From: Fuerstiella marisgermanici
GTDB taxonomy: Bacteria; Planctomycetota; Planctomycetia; Planctomycetales; Planctomycetaceae
Direction: 5' to 3'
DNA: 64,000 nt
NCBI RefSeq assembly: GCF_001983935.1
Contig: NZ_CP017641.1
Span: forward strand, 3,038,001 to 3,102,000
The number at the start of each line of letters is the position of its first letter. The stretch's first letter is position 1. A program made the position numbers and the translations under genes. The notes under the pieces are model-generated. The model worked only from the letters and a program-made list of their open reading frames with translations. It was not told where the DNA came from and ran no database searches. Shown one piece after another: positions 10,214-18,495 of this stretch.

Positions 10214-10748
10214 CGATTCTTCGCGCGAGAACAGAAAGCGGGAAGACGCCACTGTAAACGTTTCGCCGACGGATGGAACAGACGGGCCGCTTTTTCGAAG
10301 CGGCAGTTCTGGTCGGTCAGGCTCCCGCCTGAAAGCCGGGCTTGCATGGCACGTACGCGAGTCTTCCTGATTTATTGCTGCAGGAATTGGATCAATGCTC
10401 AATGAGCGTTCCGCAGGTCGCGGGCAAATGTAGCCGTCATCGCTCCGCGTGACGAGCGGCGAAGGGATGAGTTCCGAACAAGTAAAAGACAAAGTCCGGA
10501 CGAATGGTTTGCGATCGACAGCGTTTTACGTCTCAGTTCCGGACGTCGTGGGGCGACTGTTTGCAGCGGCCCTCTGCGCTGCTCATCACGCGGAGCGATG
10601 ATGGCTACAATGAGTCGCCCCTGTTCTACTGACGTAGGGCGATTCGCACTGAAAAATGCATCATCAATTGAATCGATATCTCCCGAGACTCGAATCCACA
10701 TTCTCTCCGAGACGCGGCTACGTCGTGCGGAATTTCTCGCCGTTCGAC
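10214..10748. other. Intergenic region with a long inverted-repeat element
   Basis: 535 bases without a supported gene between the universal stress protein and lactate permease genes, both on the minus strand. It contains the inverted-repeat element at 10429-10609, described separately. The part next to 10213 must carry the leader of lctP. Reading frames here are short and unlike real proteins. Confidence 0.5.
10429..10609. repeat. MITE-like palindromic element, about 181 bp
   Basis: The left end at 10429-10457 (TGTAGCCGTCATCGCTCCGC and onward) and the right end at 10581-10609 are reverse complements over 29 bases with two mismatches. Weaker similarity continues about ten bases further in. 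The core has no open reading frame. This is the structure of a small non-autonomous mobile element or a large extragenic palindrome. No clear target-site duplication is visible. Confidence 0.6.
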
Positions 10749-11219
10749 TTACGGCATCACAAACTGGTGTCCGTCCGGCTTCACGGTCAACACCGGGCAC
10801 GGCGCTTTGCGAACGATGTTTTCCGCGACACTGCCCATCAGCAAATGCATCAGCCCGGAACGGCCGTGAGTTCCGATCACAATCAGATCGACATTCGTCT
10901 CTTTAGCGTATTGAATGATTTCGTAAAACGACGAACCCACTCGCGTGGCGCGGACGACATCGCGACCGTTTTCCCAGTTGTCCGGCGGAAGTTCTCGCAA
11001 CGACGCCATCGCCGTTTCTTCCATCGCCGTGGCTTGTTCGAGCAACGCTTCGCCGCCGAGTCCCCCTGCTTCGGGAACCAGCATCGCCGCATCCGGGCAC
11101 ACGTGCAGCAGATGCACCTGGCTGTTAAACCGAGCCGCAATCGCACACCCGTAGCTCATTGCTGGCTTGCTGAAGTCACTGAAGTCGGTCGGAATCAGGA
11201 TCTTGTCGAGATTGATCAT
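10749..11219 (-). CDS. Universal stress protein (UspA family)
   Basis: Cytoplasmic single-domain Usp protein, 156 residues. It begins MINLDKILIPTDFSDFSKPA, the standard first strand. The C-terminal part carries the nucleotide-binding pattern GTHGRSGLMHLLMGSVAENIV, matching the G-2x-G-9x-G(S/T) signature of ATP-binding Usp proteins, so it probably binds ATP. It starts with ATG at 11219. Members help cells survive stress; partners are unknown here. Flanking genes give no clue to its regulation. Confidence 0.93.
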   Translation of the reverse strand: MINLDKILIPTDFSDFSKPAMSYGCAIAARFNSQVHLLHVCPDAAMLVPEAGGLGGEALLEQATAMEETAMASLRELPPDNWENGRDVVRATRVGSSFYEIIQYAKETNVDLIVIGTHGRSGLMHLLMGSVAENIVRKAPCPVLTVKPDGHQFVMP

Positions 11220-11579
11220 GACGGTCTTCCTAACTGAGGTTCACTACGAACGTAATCATCGCTGGCGATGCCTGTCTTTAGATTTTGCGTTACTCAAGGC
11301 ATCGCTTCAAGCGCCCGGCGTCCTCGGGAACTCGATCCATGAGCTTGCAGGGCAAATGCAGTGCCGTTTCAGGAGTGCTCCGGAAAGCTTTCAACAGCAC
11401 ACTGCGACGCGTGCGAATTCGCACAAGTGTGCCGACGGTGCTCACGTTGACTGTGCAATGAAAGCCTCAACCTGCGGCAGATACCCACCCGCCAGACGGT
11501 TCGTTGTCCCGCATGCGAAGTGCCGAGTCGACTCGCGAAGACAATTGTTGCTTTAACAACCATCGCCTTGGAACGGTCG
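11220..11579. other. Intergenic region, promoter side of the universal stress protein gene
   Basis: 360 bases without a supported gene. A perfect 14-base palindrome, GTGCGAATTCGCAC, lies at 11411-11424. I could not assign a promoter with confidence. Frames seen here are short antisense runs. Confidence 0.35.
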
Positions 11580-11996
11580 TCACGAGTCGATCCAGCCAAC
11601 ACCGCCGCATGGGCAGGTGAATTTTGAAAGCTCGGGAATCTGAATTGTCCCCATTCCATTGCAAGCGTCGCAGTCGACCGCACCTAGCGGGCGCTGCGGA
11701 ATCAGGAAGTCGCAACCAGGATATCGCTTTGCCGCTTCCATTAGCGACGTGAGAAAGAGAATACGATCGTCAACCGGCTTCAGCCCTTCATAGTCACCTT
11801 CTGAACTCCCCCTAACAACGCGGCCATCGCTGAGTAATCCGGTAGTCTCTGTCCATCCAAGATACATCGGCAGTGCCCGATACTTCTTTACGAATGGTGT
11901 ATCTCCGTGGAACTTGTTTGGCATGTCACCGGGGAACGAATCGATCAGCTCCTGAATATGTGCTGATTGGTCAGAAGTCAGGTCGATGCTGTACAC
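11580..11996 (-). CDS. Hypothetical protein with C-terminal Cys/Gly zinc-finger-like motif
   Basis: 138 residues, GTG start at 11996-11994 preceded by an AGGA ribosome-binding sequence about nine bases upstream. I do not recognise the family. The C-terminus carries CDACNGMGTI followed 12 residues later by CPCGGVGW, a pattern like the CxxCxGxG zinc-binding repeats of DnaJ and related proteins, so it may bind zinc. The rest is mixed alpha/beta without membrane segments. It follows the metal-transporter ATPase gene on the same strand at a distance of 40 bases, where a permease would be expected, so it may share the transcript. Confidence 0.7.
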   Translation of the reverse strand: MYSIDLTSDQSAHIQELIDSFPGDMPNKFHGDTPFVKKYRALPMYLGWTETTGLLSDGRVVRGSSEGDYEGLKPVDDRILFLTSLMEAAKRYPGCDFLIPQRPLGAVDCDACNGMGTIQIPELSKFTCPCGGVGWIDS

Positions 11997-12036
11997 GATG
12001 AAATCCTACTGGTGGATCGTTGCCCCAGCCTCGTCG

Positions 12037-12825
12037 CTACTCGGTTTCCACCTGTCGCTGAACAGCTTCGGCCATGCGGTCCAGAATTGTGAGCCGTCCG
12101 CCATACGTCGCCTGCAGATTGGCGTCGGTCATCGTGGTTTCCACAGGCCCGGACGCCACCACGCGGACATTTAGCAGGACCACTTCGTCGAAGTATTCCG
12201 ACACGCTGCGCAGGTCGTGATGGACGACAACAATCGTGCGGCCTTCGTCGCTAAGTGACTTCAGCAATTCGAACACGATTCGTTCTGTGGCCGCGTCCAC
12301 TCCCGCCATCGGTTCGTCCATGAAGTACAGTTCTGCTTCCTGAGCCAAAGCGCGAGCGAGGAAGACTCGCTGCTGCTGACCGCCCGAAAGCTGACCGATC
12401 TGACGCTTGGCGAAATCCTGCATGCCGACGCGTTCGAGACACTGCATCGTCAGTTCGCGCTGCTTGCGACCGGGACGACGGAACCAACCCAGCGATCCGA
12501 AGGTGCCCATCAACACGGTTTCGAAAACGCTGATCGGAAAGTCCCAGTCGACGCTGCCTCGTTGAGGTACATAGCCGATGCGGTGGCGTTCGCGGTTGAT
12601 TGAATTGCCCCACGCGGTGACATCGCCGCCAACCATCGGCACCAGCCCCATGACCGCTCGAATCATGGTACTCTTGCCCGCCCCATTCGGGCCGACAATC
12701 GCAATCAGTCCCGGATCCCGCAGCGTGAGGTCGATGTTCCACAACACAGGACGGCGATTGTAAGCCACCGTCATGTCGTGGATATCAAGAACCGCAGGCG
12801 GTTGTTCAACTTTGGAATCCACCAC
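12037..12825 (-). CDS. znuC: Metal (Zn/Mn) ABC transporter ATP-binding protein
   Basis: Cytoplasmic ATPase of a metal importer of the ZnuC/MntB/TroB group, 262 residues. Motifs are complete: Walker [10 protein letters not shown] (near residue 43), signature [15 protein letters not shown] (near 144), Walker B ELYFMDEP (near 165) and the switch His in VVVHHDL. It starts with GTG at 12825, two bases after the stop of the binding-protein gene, so the two are co-translated. The usual third component, a ZnuB-type permease, is not next to it. Whether the metal is zinc or manganese cannot be told from the ATPase. Confidence 0.88.
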   Translation of the reverse strand: MVDSKVEQPPAVLDIHDMTVAYNRRPVLWNIDLTLRDPGLIAIVGPNGAGKSTMIRAVMGLVPMVGGDVTAWGNSINRERHRIGYVPQRGSVDWDFPISVFETVLMGTFGSLGWFRRPGRKQRELTMQCLERVGMQDFAKRQIGQLSGGQQQRVFLARALAQEAELYFMDEPMAGVDAATERIVFELLKSLSDEGRTIVVVHHDLRSVSEYFDEVVLLNVRVVASGPVETTMTDANLQATYGGRLTILDRMAEAVQRQVETE

Positions 12826-12827
12826 GG

Positions 12828-13937
12828 CTACTGGCCCTTCTTCGTTTCCAGCGCGGCCGCGATTTCGCGAATGTTGTGCAGCAGAGCACCAGCCAGAGTT
12901 TCCTCCGGCGTGCCTTCGGGGCCGGCCGTGTCGGAAAACAGTTTGCCACCAATCGTGAGCTGATGCCCGGCGGATTCACAACCAGCCACCAGCGCCTGAA
13001 TGTTCTTTTCAGACACGCTTTGTTCGGTGAACACGGCGCCGATCTTTCTGGCAACCAGAAGGTCGATCAGTTGGTTGATTCGCCGCACGCCCGGTTCGCT
13101 TTCGGTCGAAATCCCCTGCACGGCCTGCACTTCAAAGTTGAAGGCTTGTGCAAAATATTCGAACGCGTCGTGAGCCGTCACCAGGACTCGCCGATCGTCC
13201 GGTACGTTCGCCAACAGCTTTACGCCTTCGGCGATCGTGTCTTTCATCTGAACAGCAAAGCGTTCGGCTGCGGCGTTGTAGTCCTCTGCATGAGAAGGAT
13301 CGAATGTGCTGAGTTCACTGCCCAGCCATTCGCCGCACGTGGCCCACAGATTTGGGTCGAACCAGACATGAGGATCCGCGACTCCGTCGTCCGTCTGAAT
13401 CAGCCGACTTGGCGACTCGTTCTTCAGGCCGTCCGTTACGCAGATAACAGGAATGCCGCGATGTTTCAGACTTTCCAGTGCGGCATCAAACTGGCCTTCC
13501 AGATGCAGCCCGGAATACACCACCAGATCGGCGGCTGTTAACAGGTTTGTGTCTTTGGGCGACGGCGTGTAGCTGTGAGGATCGATGCTGGGACCGTCCA
13601 TAATGGCGGTCACCGTGACGTGTTTTCCGCCAATCTGCCGCACCAGATCCTTGATGATGTTGGTCGTGCAAACAACTTTGATCGGGCCGTCACCGTCGAA
13701 GGTTTCGACAACGCCCGCCTCACCGTTTTCCGATTCGGCCGGCTTCGCACAGCCGCCAAGGAACAGAAAAAGTGGCAATGCGACAGCGAAAAGCAGGTGA
13801 AATCGGCGTCGCAGTTCTCTCGAGCGAACCCCATTCCGAGCATTTGAAGTCCCCCGGGATTTCGCGTCAAAGCGACGCCAGCGCGGCACATTCGCTTCAA
13901 GCCGCAAGCCATTCTCTGTGATGGAACGTATTATCAT
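12828..13937 (-). CDS. Metal ABC transporter substrate-binding lipoprotein (ZnuA/TroA family)
   Basis: Extracytoplasmic metal-binding protein of the cluster A-I family, 369 residues. The likely ligands are in place: His in DPHSYTPSP, His in DPHVWFDP, His in TAHDAFEYF and an acidic residue in [11 protein letters not shown]. There is no long His-rich loop, which is more usual in zinc-specific ZnuA, so manganese is also possible. A lipoprotein signal ends LFLFLGGC. The ATG at 13937 leaves an unusually long 46-residue leader before that signal, so translation may start at a later non-ATG codon. An inverted repeat lies 16-31 bases upstream. Confidence 0.88.
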   Translation of the reverse strand: MIIRSITENGLRLEANVPRWRRFDAKSRGTSNARNGVRSRELRRRFHLLFAVALPLFLFLGGCAKPAESENGEAGVVETFDGDGPIKVVCTTNIIKDLVRQIGGKHVTVTAIMDGPSIDPHSYTPSPKDTNLLTAADLVVYSGLHLEGQFDAALESLKHRGIPVICVTDGLKNESPSRLIQTDDGVADPHVWFDPNLWATCGEWLGSELSTFDPSHAEDYNAAAERFAVQMKDTIAEGVKLLANVPDDRRVLVTAHDAFEYFAQAFNFEVQAVQGISTESEPGVRRINQLIDLLVARKIGAVFTEQSVSEKNIQALVAGCESAGHQLTIGGKLFSDTAGPEGTPEETLAGALLHNIREIAAALETKKGQ

Positions 13938-13952
13938 GCTGTTTTAACTAAC

Positions 13953-13968
13953 CAAAATGATAATTTTG
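13953..13968. promoter_or_regulatory. Candidate metal-repressor operator
   Basis: CAAAATGATAATTTTG has perfect six-base arms around a four-base centre in an AT-rich island within GC-rich DNA. It lies 16-31 bases before the ATG of the metal-binding lipoprotein gene, in the divergent gap to the AAA ATPase gene. Position and shape fit a site for a Fur/Zur- or MntR-type repressor; the identity of the regulator is inference. Confidence 0.5.
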
Positions 13969-14135
13969 ATCAATCAAAAACGATGCTGCCAGCCGGAAGA
14001 ACGGGGATTTTGTTACGGTTTCCTACAGTTGGTTGACAGAACGCCGCGAATCGGCGCTCATTCGGCTCCCGTCCAAACGGCCGCGTCGCCAATGGCTCGT
14101 TTTGCCACATTTTGAACATTCGAACCCACGGATTG

Positions 14136-15140
14136 ATGTCTAAAACACACAAAATTGACGGAATCACTCTGCACCTATCCACTCCGGACAGCAGCCCGGG
14201 CGACTGGATCGGCCAGACCGACGTTCTGCGGCAGCTGCTGGCCTGCTGGCTGGTGGTCGACGAAAAAGACCTGCCGCTGACACCGCGATTGGTCGGCACG
14301 CCCGGCATCGGCAAAACAACGCTGGCCACCGCGGGCGCGCGAGCTCGTGAGCAGGACCTGTACATTTATCAATGTACGGCAGACACGCGGCCGGAAGACC
14401 TTCTGGTGACTCCCGTGCTGGCCGAAAGCGGAAAGATCGCCTACCACGCATCGCCGCTGGTGACGGCCATGATTCGCGGCGGCATCTGCATTCTGGACGA
14501 AGGCAACCGCATGAATGAAAAGTCATGGGCCAGTTTGGCGCCGCTGCTGGACTACCGTCGGTATGCCGAATCGATTGTCGCAGGAACCACCATACACGCT
14601 CACCCGGACTTCCGCTGTGCGGTGACGATGAATGAAGACGAATCGACCTTTGAAATCCCCGACTACATTCTCAGCCGCCTTCAGCCGACGCTGTCGCTGG
14701 GTCATCCGTCGCGTGATGATGAGATGTCGATTCTGAAGTATCACCTTCCGTTTGCCGACGACCAGATGCTGAACCTCACGGTCGACTTCCTGCAGGAATC
14801 ACATTCACTGAACCTGGACTTCTCCACGCGAGACGGCATCAACATTCTGCGGTTTGCACTCAAACGTTTGGCTCAGGAATCCGACCATCCGATCGCACGA
14901 GATGATGCGTGGCGTGAGTCGCTGGAACGCTGTCTGGGCGATGACGCCGTCGACCTGCAGACTCTGGCCGAAAAGAAGAATCAATCACTCGGCGGCAACG
15001 CGGTGCCCATGGGACTTGGCGATTTCTTCTTTTCGCGCGACGATCCGTTGCATCCCGATCGAGACCTTGACGATGATGACGATGATGATGACGACGAGTT
15101 CGATGACTATGACCCTAACAGCGATGAAATGCCGTTTTGA
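14136..15140 (+). CDS. AAA ATPase of the MoxR/AAA_5 type
   Basis: Cytoplasmic ATPase, 334 residues from the ATG at 14136. A TTG eight codons earlier is less likely. Walker A is [10 protein letters not shown] (near residue 50), Walker B is [11 protein letters not shown] (near 117), and a sensor-like Asn follows in CAVTMNEDE. The C-terminus is a run of nine Asp residues followed by an acidic tail. MoxR-type ATPases usually work with von Willebrand A proteins to mature or remodel complexes; no such partner is adjacent. The next gene begins 12 bases later. Confidence 0.85.
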   Translation: MSKTHKIDGITLHLSTPDSSPGDWIGQTDVLRQLLACWLVVDEKDLPLTPRLVGTPGIGKTTLATAGARAREQDLYIYQCTADTRPEDLLVTPVLAESGKIAYHASPLVTAMIRGGICILDEGNRMNEKSWASLAPLLDYRRYAESIVAGTTIHAHPDFRCAVTMNEDESTFEIPDYILSRLQPTLSLGHPSRDDEMSILKYHLPFADDQMLNLTVDFLQESHSLNLDFSTRDGINILRFALKRLAQESDHPIARDDAWRESLERCLGDDAVDLQTLAEKKNQSLGGNAVPMGLGDFFFSRDDPLHPDRDLDDDDDDDDDEFDDYDPNSDEMPF

Positions 15141-15152
15141 ATCGGTAAACGT

Positions 15153-15968
15153 ATGACTGAACCATTCCAACATATCAAAGCAATTGTTTTCGACTGGGCC
15201 GGCACCATGATTGATCATGGCTGCCTCGCCCCGACCTTTGTGTTTCGCGAAATCTTTCGCCAACGTGGGATCGATATCTCAGCCGCCCAGGCACGTGAGC
15301 CAATGGGTATGGCCAAGCGAGCTCACATTGCCACCATCGCTGCGATGCCGGATGTGGCAGCCGCGTGGAAGGCGAAGTTTGGCAGCGTGTGCAGCGAAGC
15401 CGATATCGACGCGATGTACGCCGACTTTCTGCCACTGCAAAAAGACACGCTGGCCGAACACTGTCAGATGATCGACGGTGCAACGGACATCGCGGCATGG
15501 TGTCGGCAACGAGGTCTGAAGATTGGCTCATCAACCGGATACACGCGAGAACTGATGGAAGTTGTCGCTCCGGCAGCGGCCGCTCAGGGCTACGAAGCCG
15601 ACTGCGTGCTGTGCTCAGAAGACGCTCCCAAAGGTCGACCAGCCCCGTATCTGATCTACGAAGCGGCCAAACGGATGGATGTCTATCCGCTGTGGCAATT
15701 CGTCAAAGTAGACGACACGCCCGTTGGCATCAAAGCGGGCCGCAACGCTGGCTGCTGGACGGTCGGAGTAACTCGCACTGGCAACGGCGTGGGCCTGTCC
15801 GTCAAAGAACTTGCGGCACTCAGCGCTGACGAAGTCGCGGCGAAATGCGACGAAGCGGCCGCCAAGCTGAATGCAGCCGGCGCTCATTTCATCGTCGAAT
15901 CGGTGGCCGACCTGAAACCCATCCTGCAGCAAATCGAACAGCAGGCCGCCAGCGGAACGTCGCCCTGA
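15153..15968 (+). CDS. phnX: Phosphonoacetaldehyde hydrolase
   Basis: HAD-superfamily enzyme that splits phosphonoacetaldehyde into acetaldehyde and phosphate in 2-aminoethylphosphonate breakdown. It has 271 residues, the normal size. The nucleophile Asp14 is in FDWAGT, where Ala replaces the usual second Asp, as is characteristic of PhnX. Lys55 in REPMGMAKRAH fits the Schiff-base lysine of the cap. Later motifs are SSTGYTRELM and VDDTPVGIKAG. The transaminase partner PhnW is not in the window, so the substrate would have to come from elsewhere. It follows the AAA ATPase gene by 12 bases. Confidence 0.93.
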   Translation: MTEPFQHIKAIVFDWAGTMIDHGCLAPTFVFREIFRQRGIDISAAQAREPMGMAKRAHIATIAAMPDVAAAWKAKFGSVCSEADIDAMYADFLPLQKDTLAEHCQMIDGATDIAAWCRQRGLKIGSSTGYTRELMEVVAPAAAAQGYEADCVLCSEDAPKGRPAPYLIYEAAKRMDVYPLWQFVKVDDTPVGIKAGRNAGCWTVGVTRTGNGVGLSVKELAALSADEVAAKCDEAAAKLNAAGAHFIVESVADLKPILQQIEQQAASGTSP

Positions 15969-16323
15969 CGGCCGGTGCGCTATGTACGGGAAGGTCACAC
16001 ACATAGCAAAGTGCCCGCGGAAAACATAAAGCCACCGACCGCCTGTCCAGCGTCTCTTTCACCCCTCCCAGCCGAAGGCAAGGGAGGGGTCGAACAAGCG
16101 CATCGACGTTCGGGGGAGGGCCGTCCGCGCAACCCGCCCTGCATAAGCACGAGCCCCCTCCCGGACGTTGCTCAGCTCCGTCCGACCTCCGCCCAACGCT
16201 GCGCTGGGGGAGGTGCATGTGCGCGTCCAACGTGAAAACCCAACGCCACGCGATTTCTGCGAGCGAGAGCAACAACGGCAGCGGAAGACTCTGCCGTTGC
16301 AAACTCAACGACCTAACCACTGG
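15969..16323. other. Convergent intergenic region with nested palindromes
   Basis: 355 bases between the ends of phnX (plus) and the rhomboid gene (minus). It holds at least three imperfect hairpins: CACCCCTCCC with GGGAGGGGT at about 16060-16090, CGTTCGGGGGAGGGC with a matching arm near 16150-16165, and the one at 16273-16299. This looks like a cluster of extragenic palindromic repeats. No gene is supported. Confidence 0.5.
16273..16299. terminator. Bidirectional hairpin, probable terminator
   Basis: CAACGGCAG at 16273-16281 and CTGCCGTTG at 16291-16299 form a perfect nine-base stem with a nine-base loop, 24 bases beyond the stop of the rhomboid gene. No T tract follows on either strand, so termination is likely but not certain. 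Confidence 0.5.
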
Positions 16324-17103
16324 CTACCATTCGTGCGAATCCGGTCGAATGACGCGGACTCGTGGTCTGGAAGGACGGTCGTCTTTCTGCAGCAGCCACG
16401 CCACCGCAAAACCGAACGCAAAGCCGCCCGCGTGAGCCCACCAGGCAACGCCGGCGGCTTCGGCATTCCCCATCGAAAACGAGCCCTGCAACAGCTGGAT
16501 CACGAACCAGACTCCCAGAAAGATGGGAGCGGGAATGATCATGATCTGCAGGATGAAGAAAATCGGCACAAGCGTGGTGACTCGGGCGTGAGGGTACAGC
16601 AACAGGTACGCTCCCATCACCCCGGCGACCGCTCCGCTGGCGCCGATCGTCGGGATGGGCGAACCAGGCTGGAAGGCAAAATGAGTCAGGCTGGCTGCGA
16701 CTCCTGCCCCCAGATAGAACAGCAGATACCGGGCCGAACCCATCCGATCTTCAACATTGTCGCCGAACACCCACAAAAACCACAAATTGCCCGCCAGGTG
16801 CATCAGGCTTCCATGCAGGAAAATGCAGCTTAGCAGTGTGGTGTAGGGGTGAAATCGAGGTCTCGGCAACGTCGACTGAATGGTCACTTCCTGCACGCCA
16901 AACGGGGTCTTCACCATTCGCTGTTCCGACGTCACCAGTTCTGCGTCCGGCTGGCTGACTCGCGCAGGAATCATGCCGTAGTCGTTAACCAGGCCATCGG
17001 TGTCATTCATCTGCAGCAGAAACGCCAGCACACACGCGCCAATCAGCGTCAGGTTGACGACGGGTGTCGTACGGGACTGAATGTCATCTTTCAGAGGAAA
17101 CAC
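16324..17103 (-). CDS. Rhomboid family intramembrane serine protease
   Basis: Membrane protease that cuts within membrane segments of other proteins. GTG at 17103-17101 gives 259 residues beginning FPLKDD after the start, as is common in bacterial rhomboids. A longer frame to 17175 would need a TTG start next to the tRNA. The catalytic Ser is in GASGAVAGVMGAY (near residue 154) and the His in HAGGFAFGFA near the C-terminus; the HLAGNLWFLWVFG segment is also typical. About six membrane segments are visible, with a long extracytoplasmic loop after the first. The substrate is unknown. Confidence 0.9.
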   Translation of the reverse strand: MFPLKDDIQSRTTPVVNLTLIGACVLAFLLQMNDTDGLVNDYGMIPARVSQPDAELVTSEQRMVKTPFGVQEVTIQSTLPRPRFHPYTTLLSCIFLHGSLMHLAGNLWFLWVFGDNVEDRMGSARYLLFYLGAGVAASLTHFAFQPGSPIPTIGASGAVAGVMGAYLLLYPHARVTTLVPIFFILQIMIIPAPIFLGVWFVIQLLQGSFSMGNAEAAGVAWWAHAGGFAFGFAVAWLLQKDDRPSRPRVRVIRPDSHEW

Positions 17104-17187
17104 GGATGCAGAAACCTTGTCGAACGTGAAATGACGCAGCGCATGAAAAAAGCTGCTTTCGCACAGAACATGCAAAAGCAGCTTAAG

Positions 17188-17259
17188 TTACCCCACAGGG
17201 ACTTGAACCCCAACTTACAGAACCAGAATCTGCCGTGCTACCAATTACACCATGGGGTA
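17188..17259 (-). tRNA. tRNA-Gln (anticodon CTG)
   Basis: Read on the minus strand the 72 bases fold as a cloverleaf. The acceptor stem is TACCCCA with TGGGGTA, the anticodon stem GCAGA with TCTGT, and the loop TTCTGGT, giving anticodon CTG at 17226-17224. The T loop is TTCAAGT. The discriminator base is A and no CCA is encoded. It lies 84 bases before the rhomboid start codon on the same strand. Confidence 0.93.
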
Positions 17260-17457
17260 GTGTTTTCCGACGAACGTTTCATCGGCGAGCAGCGTTGTAG
17301 CAATGGATGCGAATTGTGTAAAGCAAAAAAGTACCCCCAGTTTACCCGATCGGACACCTTTCCTGGCAACAGGTTCGGTCACTGCCAGCCATTTGGCCGG
17401 TTCTGCAATTCGACCATGATTGTCCGCTGCTGGATTCGCGACAGAAGCTCTCACCCC

Positions 17458-17474
17458 TTACAATACGATTGTAA
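17458..17474. promoter_or_regulatory. Small palindrome upstream of the STAS gene
   Basis: TTACAAT and ATTGTAA, seven-base perfect arms three bases apart, lie 57 bases before the ATG of the STAS protein gene. It may be an operator, but there is no independent support. Confidence 0.25.
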
Positions 17475-17531
17475 ATCGCCCGAACGTCCTGGTTGATAGC
17501 CCCTTACTTCTAGATTGCCGCGGAGTGATTC

Positions 17532-17927
17532 ATGTCAGACGAACCTGAATTAGACAGCAGCGACGACAGTGGATTCCACAGCCCGCAGTACGCCCTGACC
17601 GAAGACGGCCTGCTGAAAGTCTACAGCGTGGGCCCCACCACGGTGCTCGGTTTTGATGGACAGGACGTCCCGTCAGAATTCAACGCCGCTCATTACCGAG
17701 CCGCCATTTCTGACTTACTGGTCGCCAACGACTCCAGCATCGTCGCATTCGACCTCAGCGGCGTGAAGCTCGTGCCCAGCGGCATGCTCGGCCTGCTGGT
17801 GTCGCTCAAGCAGCTCGACAAACTCACCCCAACCGTCCAGATCTTCAACCCCAGCGACGACGTGAAAGAAGTTTTGCAAATCACAAAACTGAACACGCTG
17901 ATCGAAGTCCACGAACTGGAAGCGTAA
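17532..17927 (+). CDS. STAS-domain protein, anti-sigma-factor-antagonist type
   Basis: 131 residues. The first 20 are acidic and Ser-rich. Residues about 30-125 fit the STAS fold: IVAFDLSGVKLVPSGMLGLLVSLKQL contains the conserved Ser (in VPSGMLG) that is phosphorylated in SpoIIAA/RsbV-type proteins, placed after the strand with Asp. It may act in partner switching with an anti-sigma kinase or as a scaffold; no kinase or phosphatase gene is adjacent. It stands alone, followed by palindromic repeats. Confidence 0.75.
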   Translation: MSDEPELDSSDDSGFHSPQYALTEDGLLKVYSVGPTTVLGFDGQDVPSEFNAAHYRAAISDLLVANDSSIVAFDLSGVKLVPSGMLGLLVSLKQLDKLTPTVQIFNPSDDVKEVLQITKLNTLIEVHELEA

Positions 17928-17948
17928 CCAGCAGCAAAAAGACACCAG

Positions 17949-18441
17949 TCGTTTAACCCGCAGCCGAAGGCGCAGGCGTTGCTGGGAACGGCTGTATCGC
18001 AGCGGAAACACAACACCCACGGACGCGCATCACCCGACACCTGCGCCTTAGGGGCTCCAGTCTATCACAGCCGGATTCATATCAGTCGTTTAACCCGCAG
18101 CCGAAGGCGCAGGCGTTACTGGGAACGGCTGTATCGCAGCGGAAGCGGAACTCTCACGGAGGCCCATCACCCGACGCCTGCGCCTCCGGCTACGGGTTAA
18201 ACGATCCACAAGGCTTCGCCGCCAGATCGCGCACCGAACGATTGTCACCGCGGCAAGGTTTCAGACCGCCTGTGGCGAAGAACTTTCGACTCAGGATCTC
18301 CAGCCTACTACAGCCGGATTCATACCAGTCGTTTAACCCGCAGCCGAAGGCGCAGGCGTTGCTGGGGACGGCCGTATCGCAGCGGAAGCGTAACACCCAC
18401 GGACGCCCATCGCCGGACGCCTGCGCCTCCGGGTTAAACGA
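17949..18441. repeat. Three-copy palindromic repeat between convergent genes
   Basis: Copies lie at 17949-18050 (right end lost), 18086-18204 and 18329-18441. Each complete copy starts TCGTTTAACCCG, ends CGGGTTAAACGA, and its 29-base ends are nearly perfect inverted repeats (CGCAGCCGAAGGCGCAGGC against the reverse complement of GCCTGCGCCTCCGGCTACG). The stretch before copies 2 and 3 (CTCCAG...CAGCCGGATTCATA) is also shared, so the larger unit is about 243 bases and was tandemly duplicated. The region separates the STAS gene from the convergent ftsH. Confidence 0.8.
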
Positions 18442-18495
18442 TCCACAGGCTTCGCCGCCAATTGAGGCCAGCTTGCACCTCGTTCGCCAGCGCTG

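Noticed and set aside
10214-10492. N-terminal extension of lactate permease by 93 codons
   Set aside because: Family members start at the hydrophobic [13 protein letters not shown] segment; the extension is polar and covers the end of the inverted-repeat element.
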